Shown: piece by piece, positions 14,896-22,821 of the stretch
How positions within the stretch are numbered: the first letter of the stretch is position 1
Layout: each line of letters starts with the position of its first letter
Program-made: the position numbers and the translations under genes
NCBI GenBank assembly: GCA_014872655.1
Contig: WHHJ01000021.1
Span: 1 to 28,590 of the forward strand
Reading direction: 5' to 3'
From: Clostridia bacterium
GTDB taxonomy: Bacteria > Bacillota > Clostridia > Oscillospirales > UBA644
DNA length: 28,590 nt
The notes under the pieces: model-generated
The model's database searches: none
Told to the model about the DNA's origin: nothing
What the model saw: the letters and a program-made list of their open reading frames with translations, nothing else

Positions 14896-15813
14896 CTATT
14901 TTAAAAATCCCTCAATGATTTTTTCTTCGGCTTGCGCCTCGGTAAGCCCTAAAGTGCGAAGTTTCAAAATTTGCTCTCCGGCAATTTTTCCGATTGCCGC
15001 CTCATGGATCAATGCCGCATCTACATGGGTAGCCTTCAGCATCGGCGCGGCGTCTACGGTTCCCTTCTCGGCAAGAATTGCGTCACATTCCGAGTGCCCC
15101 GTACAACGGGCCTGTCCATTAATCGTTGAAAAGAAGGCTTGATGCGAATTACCCCGAGCAACAGACCGCGAAACCAAATCTACCCCGGAATCTTCCCCAC
15201 GTAAAATCACATCAAAATCCGTCCGTGCCGTTTCATCACCGTCGGTCATAATGCGCTCCCGGACAATCAATTTTGCTCCGGCATCCAATAACGCCGACGT
15301 TTTACGATTGGTACTGGTTACCCCTCGTAACTGAACCGTGTCCATCTCCATGCTGGCTCCGTCTGCCAAAACGATATCCGTTACCGGATCTATTTTCTTT
15401 GCTCCGATTCCCTTTCCGGTTGCAATATGTTTTTCACGATATACCACGTGGGCACCTTTACCTACGAAAAACCGGTGAATCCCATTATGCCGAGCCTCTT
15501 CTTCTCCGTCCGAATGAACGCCGCAGCCGGCTACAATTTCAACGTCGGCGTCTTCGCCGATATAAAAGTCGTTATAAACCAAATCATCAAAATTACTATG
15601 CGTAACGCAAGCCGGAATATAAACCGTCTCCCCTTTCGTACCCGGACGAACATGAATCACTAAGCCGGGCCCGTCTTCCTTTGAATCAATCTGGATATTT
15701 TCGGTTGATTGCCGGCCCGCACACTGACCATCTTCGCGAATATTAAAAGCCCCGCGAAATTCGCCCTGGAAATCAGAGACCAACTGCAATAATTTTTCAG
15801 TAATTTTATTCAC
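14896..15813 (-). CDS. Short SufB/SufD-type Fe-S scaffold protein (SmsB-like)
   Basis: This protein of 305 residues has the SufB/SufD beta-helix fold and the conserved C-terminal ALIHEAAIGKI segment (His270-Glu271). Together with the SufC-like ATPase encoded upstream it should build iron-sulfur clusters in the cytoplasm. It is much shorter than E. coli SufB (about 495) and lacks the long N-terminal domain, which fits the two-gene SMS (SUF-like minimal system) family. Cysteines are at 31, 69, 97, 237 and 243. By eye, the position equivalent to E. coli SufB Cys405 falls on a Gly-Thr near residue 251. The start is a GTG at 15813 with AGGAGG 9 bases before it; it overlaps the sufC stop by 8 bases. 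Confidence 0.87.
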   Translation of the reverse strand: MNKITEKLLQLVSDFQGEFRGAFNIREDGQCAGRQSTENIQIDSKEDGPGLVIHVRPGTKGETVYIPACVTHSNFDDLVYNDFYIGEDADVEIVAGCGVHSDGEEEARHNGIHRFFVGKGAHVVYREKHIATGKGIGAKKIDPVTDIVLADGASMEMDTVQLRGVTSTNRKTSALLDAGAKLIVRERIMTDGDETARTDFDVILRGEDSGVDLVSRSVARGNSHQAFFSTINGQARCTGHSECDAILAEKGTVDAAPMLKATHVDAALIHEAAIGKIAGEQILKLRTLGLTEAQAEEKIIEGFLK

Positions 15814-16537
15814 GGCAAGCGACCTCCTTTCCCTGCGGACAACGCGCAACACGCTCTCCAGATAACAATGTCGGTAAAATCTCCTCACGCGGTCCTACTG
15901 CACGAACTTGTCCGTTCGCAACCACCACGATCTCGTCGGCAATAGATAAAATACGTTCCTGATGCGAAATAATCAACAAAGTTCCTTCATGTTTTTGCCG
16001 CAAATCCTCAAAAGTCTGAACCAATCTGGAAAAGCTCCACAAATCAATCCCGGCTTCCGGTTCATCAAAAACAGACAGTTTTGCAGACCGCGCCAATACC
16101 GACGCAATCTCAATTCTCTTACTCTCGCCGCCGGACAACGACGCGCTCAACTCTCTGTCAACATACTCATCTGCACACAAACCGACTTTACTCAACAGTT
16201 CACAAATTTCACCGTGACATAAAGATTTACCCGCAGCAAGTTCCAACATATCCCGCACCGTAATGCCTTTAAACCGAACCGGTTGCTGAAACGCGTAGGC
16301 AATTCCCAACCGAGCCCGCGTTGTAATATCTGTTTGAGTAATATCCTGCCCATCAAAAAAGATTTTTCCGCTTTGGGGCATCTCAACACCCGCAATCAGT
16401 TTCGCCAGTGTTGTTTTTCCGCCGCCGTTAGGTCCAGTTACGACAATCAGTTTTTTTTCATCTATATTTAAAGTAACGTCTTTAATAATGTTTTCTCCGT
16501 TGGGAAGACTCCATTTTACATGCTCTAAATTCAGCAT
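15806..16537 (-). CDS. sufC: SufC-type ABC ATPase (SmsC-like)
   Basis: This 243-residue ATPase has Walker A GPNGGGKTT (residues 35-43), ABC signature LSGGESKRIE (about 140-149), Walker B VFDEPEAGIDLW and the switch His in IISHQERIL. The SufC hallmark is the single soluble ATPase that drives conformational change of the SufB/SufD scaffold for cluster assembly. It is followed by the SufB-like gene with an 8-base overlap, and no sufS, sufU or sufE is in the window. The ATG at 16537 has an AAAGGGGA ribosome site. It begins 36 bases after the stop of the TIM-barrel isomerase gene, so both probably share the promoter at 17499-17527. Confidence 0.92.
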   Translation of the reverse strand: MLNLEHVKWSLPNGENIIKDVTLNIDEKKLIVVTGPNGGGKTTLAKLIAGVEMPQSGKIFFDGQDITQTDITTRARLGIAYAFQQPVRFKGITVRDMLELAAGKSLCHGEICELLSKVGLCADEYVDRELSASLSGGESKRIEIASVLARSAKLSVFDEPEAGIDLWSFSRLVQTFEDLRQKHEGTLLIISHQERILSIADEIVVVANGQVRAVGPREEILPTLLSGERVARCPQGKEVACRE

Positions 16538-16573
16538 TTGTTTTCCCCTTTCTACCACACTTTTTCTTTTATT

Positions 16574-17470
16574 TTACCGTTTATTTTCTATTCTGTCAAT
16601 GCGCAATGCAACATTCCTGTTGTTTTTTTCATTTTTCCCTACAGGTTGAGAATCATTCTTCGGACAAAGCCGATTCCGGATAAAATCAATACTGCGCTGA
16701 AAAGTCTGCGCGTCAAACCCCTGTTCCAGCATGGACGGAGCCTCCAATGTGATCGAGCCTGTATAATGATTTTTTTGCAAACTCCGAGCAAAAAAATCCC
16801 AATCTATCTTTCCCTTTGTCGGCTGCAAAATTGGATACAGCGCATCCCACTGCATCAAGCCTCCGCCATAATCGTTGATATGCAGATGCCGAACATTCTT
16901 TTTCCAAATCGTGCTTTCACACTGCTCCTGCAACTGTCCGTGAAACTGTGCCGGACGCGTATCGATCACAAATCCGATTTCGGGAATCAACTCAGCTAAT
17001 TTTTGCAGATGCACCAAGGGACCGGACTGTGTACATACACAGTTTTCTACCAAAAAATCAAGTCCGTATCGATCTGCCTGCGCTACCAGTTTTTCGACTC
17101 GACCGTAAATCTGCTCCGGATACCGGTCACTATCTGGAATGCCCCAGCAATGTACAACAATTTTTTCAGCACCAAGCGTCTGCGCAATCTCACAATTAAC
17201 GCTAAACAACTTTTCGGCCTGTACAAACGCTTCTGAATCCGGACAACTGATCAAATCTCCGATATGTTTATCGGCATGGACGCAACAAATCCGAACGCCG
17301 CAACGCTGATACAAGGATATAATGCGCCCGATCTGTTCATAAAAGTTATCCATGACCATCAGTTCAAAACCGTCACACCGCACACGGTCAAAATATTGTG
17401 CAAGCAAATCGGGGTTTCGGTGATTGATTCGACCGGTAAAAGCCCCGGTTGATAAATAAACAGAATTCAT
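16574..17470 (-). CDS. TIM-barrel sugar phosphate isomerase/epimerase (xylose isomerase-like)
   Basis: This 298-residue protein belongs to the AP-endonuclease-2/xylose isomerase-like barrel superfamily. Probable metal ligands are visible in order: His in VVHCWG, Glu in LVENCV, Asp in FVIDTRPAQFHG with its following His, the HLHINDY segment, and Glu in SITLEAPS. These enzymes act on sugars, sugar phosphates or inositols; the substrate here cannot be read. The ATG at 17470 has an AGAGG ribosome site and a strong promoter upstream. It precedes sufC by 36 bases, an unexpected pairing with Fe-S assembly. An endonuclease IV role is unlikely because the DNA-repair family motifs are absent. Confidence 0.8.
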   Translation of the reverse strand: MNSVYLSTGAFTGRINHRNPDLLAQYFDRVRCDGFELMVMDNFYEQIGRIISLYQRCGVRICCVHADKHIGDLISCPDSEAFVQAEKLFSVNCEIAQTLGAEKIVVHCWGIPDSDRYPEQIYGRVEKLVAQADRYGLDFLVENCVCTQSGPLVHLQKLAELIPEIGFVIDTRPAQFHGQLQEQCESTIWKKNVRHLHINDYGGGLMQWDALYPILQPTKGKIDWDFFARSLQKNHYTGSITLEAPSMLEQGFDAQTFQRSIDFIRNRLCPKNDSQPVGKNEKNNRNVALRIDRIENKR

Positions 17471-17498
17471 AATTCGCCTCTGATTTGATACTTTTTTT

Positions 17499-17527
17499 AT
17501 TATATAACATTTTTTGTGAATTTTCAA
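17499..17527 (-). promoter_or_regulatory. Promoter for the isomerase-sufC-sufB operon
   Basis: On the minus strand TTGAAA (17522-17527) and TATAAT (17499-17504) are spaced 17 bases apart, immediately upstream of the isomerase gene and divergent from the promoter at 17547-17575. Confidence 0.82.
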
Positions 17528-17546
17528 GCAATTCGGACTTTTTGTC

Positions 17547-17575
17547 TTGTTTTTTACGCAAAAATATATTATAAT
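17547..17575 (+). promoter_or_regulatory. Promoter for the 73-residue protein gene
   Basis: TTGTTT (17547-17552) and TATAAT (17570-17575) are 17 bases apart, followed by an AAAGGA ribosome site at 17593-17598. The -35 boxes of this and the divergent promoter are about 20 bases apart, so a single bound regulator could influence both. Confidence 0.75.
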
Positions 17576-17607
17576 AAAAAAAACAATCGGCGAAAGGATT
17601 ATTCATC

Positions 17608-17829
17608 ATGAAAGTAAGAATACCAAAACATCGAGAATTTGTTATAGAATTTCAGGAAGAAGGACAAAAACAAAACGAAGGCTGGGCAGAACTGCAAAAG
17701 ATCCTTCGAGATTATGAAAAGCAGGGAAAATCCATCTATACCGAAACCTTTATTGAAGACAACGAAGAAAAAGTAAAAGCATTGCAAGAAAAGTATAACT
17801 TTACATATAAAATCGAATGGGTAAAATAA
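17608..17829 (+). CDS. Small conserved-looking protein of unknown function, 73 residues
   Basis: I do not recognise this protein. It is highly charged, soluble, lacks cysteine and has no signal peptide or membrane segment. The predicted layout is a short beta strand (MKVRIP), a basic-acidic helix (about 13-40), a strand (SIYTETF) and a final helix-strand. It is real by local signals: its own promoter, a ribosome site 10 bases before the ATG, and a terminator starting two bases after the stop. It stands alone as a monocistronic unit between the SUF-type operon and uvrA. The mix of strands and helices would suit a small regulatory or binding protein, but that is a guess. Confidence 0.82.
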   Translation: MKVRIPKHREFVIEFQEEGQKQNEGWAELQKILRDYEKQGKSIYTETFIEDNEEKVKALQEKYNFTYKIEWVK

Positions 17830-17830
17830 G

Positions 17831-17849
17831 AGAGAGGCTAAGCCTCTCT
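17831..17849. terminator. Bidirectional terminator between the 73-residue gene and uvrA
   Basis: An 8-bp stem (17831-17838 with 17842-17849, AGAGAGGC arm) has a TAA loop. It is followed by TTTTATTTT on the plus strand and by TTATTTTA on the minus strand just after the uvrA stop. Confidence 0.85.
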
Positions 17850-17850
17850 T

Positions 17851-20619
17851 TTATTTTGCAAAATACGGTTTTAAATATTGTCCGGTATAGGATTTCTTGC
17901 ATTTAGCAACCTCGCGCGGAGTTCCCGTGACCACAATTTGGCCGCCGTTGTCGCCGCCCTCAGGGCCTAAATCAATCACATAATCCGCCGATTTGATGAC
18001 GTCCAGGTTATGTTCAATTACCACAACGCTGTTTCCTGCATCGACCAGTTTCTGCAATACTTCAATCAGTTTTTGGACATCCGCTGTATGCAAGCCGGTC
18101 GTCGGCTCATCCAAAATATAAACGGTTTTTCCGGTAGAGCGTTTGGATAATTCCGTGGCTAATTTTACACGCTGTGCCTCGCCGCCGGACAAAGTCGTAG
18201 ACGGTTGTCCGATTTTAATATACCCCAATCCAACATCATAAAGCGTTTTAAGTTTACGATAAACTGACGGAATATTTTCAAAAAAGGCCAAGCCTTCCTC
18301 TACGGTCATCTCCAGTACTTCATAAATATTTTTATCCTTAAACTTTACGTCCAAGGTATCCCGGTTATACCGCTTACCGCCGCAGACATCACAAGGAACA
18401 TAAATATCCGGTAAAAAGTGCATCTCTATTTTTACAATACCGTCGCCGCTACACGCTTCGCACCGTCCGCCTGCAACATTAAAAGAAAAGCGCCCGGCAT
18501 TAAACCCACGAGCTTTTGCATCCGCCGTTGCCGCAAATAGTTCTCGGATATCGTTAAACATTCCGGTATACGTTGCCGGATTGGAACGCGGAGTTCGGCC
18601 GATAGGACTTTGATCAATATCCACAACTTTGTCAATCTGTTCCAATCCAACAATCTCGTCACATTGTCCGGGAACCAACTTGGAGCGATTTAACCGAACC
18701 GCCAGTGTTTTATACAAGATCTCATTAACCAAACTCGATTTACCGGATCCTGAAACCCCTGTCACGGCTGTAAAAACACCTAACGGAATCCGTACATCAA
18801 TATTTTTCAGATTATGTTCCCTAGCGCCCTTAATCACTAAAGCCCGCTCAGTAAGGGGGCGCGTTTTTTTCGGAACGGGGATCGTCTTTTTTCCGCTTAG
18901 ATATTGGCCAGTAATCGAATGTTCACACACCATGATATCCTGCGGAGTTCCCTGTGCCACCACATAACCGCCGTGAATTCCGGCTCCGGGCCCAATATCG
19001 ACAATATAGTCCGCGGCGAGCATCGTCTCCTCATCATGTTCCACCACAATCAGGGTATTGCCTAAATCCCGCAGATGTTTTAACGTGTCTAATAATTTGG
19101 CATTGTCCCGCTGATGCAAGCCGATGCTGGGCTCGTCCAAAATATATAAAACGCCCATCAGCGAAGACCCAATTTGTGTAGCCAACCGAATACGCTGCGC
19201 CTCACCGCCGGACAGCGTTCCGGCCGAACGCATCAAAGTTAAATACTCCAACCCCACACTCTTCAAAAAGCCCAGCCTGGACTTAATTTCTTTTACAATC
19301 TGATCGGCAATTACCATATCGCGGGCCGACAACTTCAAGTCAGAAATAAAATCATAAGCCTCCGAAACCGACTTCTTACAAAAGTCCATGATATTGATTC
19401 CGCCGACCGTTACCGCAAGCGACAGTTCATTTAATCGGTTCCCGTGACAATCCGGACATGGCTTTTCCGACATCAATTGTTCCAGCTCCGTCCGAACATT
19501 CTGGCTGGTAGATTGTTTATACCGTCGCTCCAGACATGGAATAATACCTTCTTCAAAGTCATTTCCGTACAACAATTCATCCACAGCACCCTGCGGCATT
19601 TTATCAAACGGCGTAGAGAGCGTTGCCCCGTATTTTTTTAGAATCGCAGCATATTGCCGGATATAATAAGAATTAGCAGAAATATTTCCAAACCCGGACG
19701 CACAGATCGCACCATCCAAAATACTCAGCGACTTGTTCGGAATCACTAAGTCCGGGTCAATTGAAAAAGTAACCCCAAGCCCGGAACACGACGAACAAGC
19801 TCCGGCCGGATTATTAAAAGAAAACATACGCGGGGTTAATTCCTCAATCCCGATCCCGTGTTCCGGACAAGAATACCGTTGCGAATACGTCGTTTCTTCT
19901 CCGTCCGGAACCGAAACAACAATCAAACCTTTCGAAAGCCTTGAAGCCGTCTCACAAGAATCACTCAGCCGCTTCCGCACGCTTTCGCGTACCACAAGAC
20001 GGTCTACAACGACTTCAATGTTATGTTTTTTATTCTTATCCAGCGGAATCTCTTCCTGCAAATCATAAATAATGCCATCCACACGCACCCGGACATATCC
20101 ACTGCGTTTGTAGTCTCCGAATAATTTTTGATACTCCCCTTTTCGGCTGCGAACAACCGGCGCCAAAATCTGGATTCGCGTTCCTTCCGGCATCAGCAGA
20201 ATCTTATCCACAATTTGGTCCAATGCTTGCTGTTTAATCTCAATGCCGCATTTCGGACAATGCGGGATTCCAACCCGGGCATATAATAACCGCAAATAAT
20301 CATAAATCTCTGTAATGGTGCCAACCGTCGAGCGCGGATTTTTAGACGTAGTCTTCTGATCGATAGAAATAGCCGGCGATAGCCCTTCGATGTAGTCGAT
20401 GTCCGGTTTTTCCATCTGGCCTAAAAACATTCTGGCGTAAGAAGACAGCGACTCAACATATCGGCGCTGTCCCTCGGCATAAATGGTATCAAAAGCAAGA
20501 GACGATTTTCCGGATCCGGATAATCCCGTAAAAACGATAAACCGGTCCCGGGGAATTTCCAGATCAATATTTTTTAAATTATTTTCTCTTGCCCCTTTGA
20601 TAAAAATACTGTCTCTCAT
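17851..20619 (-). CDS. uvrA: Excinuclease ABC subunit A
   Basis: This 922-residue damage-recognition ATPase of nucleotide excision repair scans DNA with UvrB. Two ABC modules are visible: Walker A motifs GLSGSGKSSLAFD (residues 32-44) and GVSGSGKSSLVNE (about 630), signatures LSGGEAQRIRLA and LSGGEAQRVKLA, and Walker B motifs YILDEPSIGLH and YILDEPTTGLH. The zinc module CEACSGDGIVKIEMHFLP with its CDVC partner is present. In the first module the outer pair is CPEH plus CSSC. The ATG overlaps the uvrB stop (ATGA), so UvrB and UvrA are made from one transcript. The gene is intact and of standard length. Confidence 0.98.
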   Translation of the reverse strand: MRDSIFIKGARENNLKNIDLEIPRDRFIVFTGLSGSGKSSLAFDTIYAEGQRRYVESLSSYARMFLGQMEKPDIDYIEGLSPAISIDQKTTSKNPRSTVGTITEIYDYLRLLYARVGIPHCPKCGIEIKQQALDQIVDKILLMPEGTRIQILAPVVRSRKGEYQKLFGDYKRSGYVRVRVDGIIYDLQEEIPLDKNKKHNIEVVVDRLVVRESVRKRLSDSCETASRLSKGLIVVSVPDGEETTYSQRYSCPEHGIGIEELTPRMFSFNNPAGACSSCSGLGVTFSIDPDLVIPNKSLSILDGAICASGFGNISANSYYIRQYAAILKKYGATLSTPFDKMPQGAVDELLYGNDFEEGIIPCLERRYKQSTSQNVRTELEQLMSEKPCPDCHGNRLNELSLAVTVGGINIMDFCKKSVSEAYDFISDLKLSARDMVIADQIVKEIKSRLGFLKSVGLEYLTLMRSAGTLSGGEAQRIRLATQIGSSLMGVLYILDEPSIGLHQRDNAKLLDTLKHLRDLGNTLIVVEHDEETMLAADYIVDIGPGAGIHGGYVVAQGTPQDIMVCEHSITGQYLSGKKTIPVPKKTRPLTERALVIKGAREHNLKNIDVRIPLGVFTAVTGVSGSGKSSLVNEILYKTLAVRLNRSKLVPGQCDEIVGLEQIDKVVDIDQSPIGRTPRSNPATYTGMFNDIRELFAATADAKARGFNAGRFSFNVAGGRCEACSGDGIVKIEMHFLPDIYVPCDVCGGKRYNRDTLDVKFKDKNIYEVLEMTVEEGLAFFENIPSVYRKLKTLYDVGLGYIKIGQPSTTLSGGEAQRVKLATELSKRSTGKTVYILDEPTTGLHTADVQKLIEVLQKLVDAGNSVVVIEHNLDVIKSADYVIDLGPEGGDNGGQIVVTGTPREVAKCKKSYTGQYLKPYFAK

Positions 20620-22607
20620 TTTTTCTCCTTTTTCTGTGTCTGTAATTGACGAATCTTATCTCGAATCTGTGCCGCATATTCAAAATCAAGCTGATCGGAA
20701 GCCTTTTTCATCTCCGCCGTCAACTTTTGAATCAGGTCCTCTAATGCTTTTGCGCTCAACGTCTGTGCAGAAATCTCGCCATCATCAATCTGACGGATCT
20801 TTTCTTCGGTCTGTACAAATGCCGAAATATCCTGAATCGGTTTGACAATCGTTTTCGGCACAATATGGTGCTCCTGATTATACTGCATCTGGATATTGCG
20901 ACGGCGTTCCGTCTCCCGGATCGCGCGCTCCATAGACGGCGTTACCGTATCGGCATACATGATAACTTCTCCGTGCGCATTCCGTGCTGCACGGCCGATA
21001 ATCTGGATTAAGGACGTTTCGTTTCGCAAAAATCCCTCTTTGTCGGCGTCCAAAATAGCAATCAAAGACACTTCCGGCAAATCCAAACCTTCCCGAAGCA
21101 GGTTGATTCCAACCAATACATCAAATTCTCCGGCGCGCAAATCGCGCAAGGTCGCAATCCGATCCATTGTCTCAATCTCATGATGCATATAGCGGACGCG
21201 AATGCCTAAATTAAACAGATATTCTGTCAAAGACTCCGACATCCGTTTGGTCAAGGTAACGACTAAAACGCGCTCCTGTTTTTCCGTCCGTTTCTTGATT
21301 TCCGAAATCAAATCGTCAACCTGCCCGTCAGACGGCTTTACCGTTACCAGCGGATCGACCAATCCGGTCGGCCGAATAATCTGTTCCACAATCTGTTCGG
21401 AATGACTGCGTTCATATTCTCCGGGCGTAGCAGACACGTAAATGACTTGATTGATTTTACTCTCAAACTCATTAAAATACAACGGTCGATTATCAAATGC
21501 CGACGGCAGACGAAATCCAAACTCTACCAGACTTTGCTTTCGAGCCCGGTCTCCGCCCGACATGCCGCGAACCTGTGGCAAAGAAACATGACTTTCGTCC
21601 ACAATCATCAAATAATCTTTCGGGAAATAATCCAACAGCGTATAGGGCGTAGATCCGGGTGCACGCCCGGCCAGAATTCTGGAGTAATTCTCTACCCCTT
21701 TACAATATCCAACCGTACGCAGAAATTCCACATCATACATCGTTCGTTCCCGAATCCGCTGAGCCTCAATCAATTTGTCGTGATCCTTAAAGTATTGTTC
21801 CCGCTCTTCCATCTCGCGAATAATTTCATCAATGGCCTGATTTAATTTTTCTTCTGAAGTAACATAGTGCACCGCCGGGAAAATCACAACATAGTTAATA
21901 AACCGCAGCACTTCACCTGTCACAGGATGAATCTCCGCAATGCGTTCCACTTCGTCATCCCAGAAATCAATCCGGATAATTTTATCATTAGAAGATGCCG
22001 GAAAAATCTCCACCACATCTCCATTTACCCGAAACATCCCGCGTGCAAGATCCGTATCATTGCGGGAAAATCGGATTTTTACTAAATTTCGTATCAACTC
22101 GTCCCGATCTAATGTTTGTCCAACCCGTGCGGTCACCATCATATCATGGTACTCTGCCGGATCGCCCAGCGTATAAATACAAGAAACACTCGCCACAATA
22201 ATCACATCCCGCCGTTCAAACAGCGATGAGGTGGCGGAATGCCGTAAACGATCGATCTCCTCGTTAATACTCATGTCTTTTTCAATATACGTATCCGTAT
22301 GGGCAATATAGGCTTCCGGCTGATAATAATCATAATAAGAAACAAAATATTCCACCGCGTTCTCCGGAAAAAATTCACGCAGCTCGCTGCATAATTGTGC
22401 GGCAAGCGTTTTATTATGCGCCAAAACAAGAGTCGGGCGTTGCACCCGCTCAATAATATTGGCCATAGTAAATGTTTTTCCAGACCCCGTAACGCCAAGC
22501 AATGTTTGCTCTTTATAACCGGACAAAACCCCGTTGGCCAATTTTTCAATCGCCTGCGGCTGATCGCCTGTGGGGCGATATTTACTGTGAACCACAAATT
22601 TTCCCAT
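20616..22607 (-). CDS. uvrB: Excinuclease ABC subunit B
   Basis: This 663-residue helicase-like subunit is loaded by UvrA onto damaged DNA and recruits UvrC. It shows Walker A GVTGSGKTFT (about residues 40-49), the beta-hairpin region around YYDYYQPEAY, a DESH box (VDESHVSLPQ), helicase motifs V and VI (LREGLDLPEV, QIIGRAARN), and a C-terminal UVR domain (FEYAAQIRDKIRQLQ) that binds UvrC. The ATG at 22607 has a GGAGG site (22613-22617). A longer open frame upstream has no ribosome site and would include the leader palindrome. No uvrC is present nearby. A promoter and structured leader lie directly upstream. Confidence 0.98.
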   Translation of the reverse strand: MGKFVVHSKYRPTGDQPQAIEKLANGVLSGYKEQTLLGVTGSGKTFTMANIIERVQRPTLVLAHNKTLAAQLCSELREFFPENAVEYFVSYYDYYQPEAYIAHTDTYIEKDMSINEEIDRLRHSATSSLFERRDVIIVASVSCIYTLGDPAEYHDMMVTARVGQTLDRDELIRNLVKIRFSRNDTDLARGMFRVNGDVVEIFPASSNDKIIRIDFWDDEVERIAEIHPVTGEVLRFINYVVIFPAVHYVTSEEKLNQAIDEIIREMEEREQYFKDHDKLIEAQRIRERTMYDVEFLRTVGYCKGVENYSRILAGRAPGSTPYTLLDYFPKDYLMIVDESHVSLPQVRGMSGGDRARKQSLVEFGFRLPSAFDNRPLYFNEFESKINQVIYVSATPGEYERSHSEQIVEQIIRPTGLVDPLVTVKPSDGQVDDLISEIKKRTEKQERVLVVTLTKRMSESLTEYLFNLGIRVRYMHHEIETMDRIATLRDLRAGEFDVLVGINLLREGLDLPEVSLIAILDADKEGFLRNETSLIQIIGRAARNAHGEVIMYADTVTPSMERAIRETERRRNIQMQYNQEHHIVPKTIVKPIQDISAFVQTEEKIRQIDDGEISAQTLSAKALEDLIQKLTAEMKKASDQLDFEYAAQIRDKIRQLQTQKKEKK

Positions 22608-22643
22608 CGGAACCTCCGTATTTATGTTACTAAGAAAATGCCA

Positions 22644-22693
22644 GATAACGATACAACACATCGCTCATCCACGATCGCCGTTGTATGGTTATC
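22644..22693. promoter_or_regulatory. Imperfect palindrome at the 5' end of the uvrBA transcript
   Basis: Arms 22644-22657 and 22680-22693 (14 bases, GATAAC-x-ATACAAC against GTTGTAT-x-GTTATC) are inverse complements except for one central mismatch, around a 22-base spacer. The predicted uvrB transcription start is near 22696, so the mRNA would open with this 13-bp hairpin. It could be a stability element, an attenuation device or a bound operator. It does not look like the Bacillus-type LexA box. Confidence 0.6.
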
Positions 22694-22702
22694 TATCATA
22701 TT

Positions 22703-22731
22703 ATTATACCACGAAACATCATATATGTAAA
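22703..22731 (-). promoter_or_regulatory. SigA-type promoter for uvrBA
   Basis: On the minus strand TTTACA (22726-22731) and TATAAT (22703-22708) are spaced 17 bases apart, giving a leader of about 90 bases before uvrB. Confidence 0.8.
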
Positions 22732-22762
22732 TACGGAAGATACAATTTCGCATCTTCCGTAT
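22731..22762. terminator. Hairpin terminator downstream of the 891-residue protein gene
   Basis: An 11-bp perfect stem (22731-22741 with 22752-22762, ATACGGAAGAT arm) has a 10-base loop. On the minus strand it follows the large gene by about 60 bases, but the U-run after it is short (TTTAC) and overlaps the uvrB -35 box, so termination may be leaky. Confidence 0.55.
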
Positions 22763-22821
22763 CAACAAATATATTTTTACCAAAAATAATTTTTATCCAC
22801 TGTCACTGTTCAAGTAACTCG

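Noticed and set aside
19790..19870. Degenerate zinc motif in UvrA (CPEH in place of CxxC)
   Set aside because: A His in this position appears in many Firmicute UvrA sequences as far as I recall, and the second zinc module is intact, so it is not evidence of loss of function.
22608..22731. LexA/SOS box upstream of uvrB
   Set aside because: No GAAC-N4-GTTC type site is visible; the only symmetric sequence is the long 14-base-arm palindrome, which has a different sequence and spacing.
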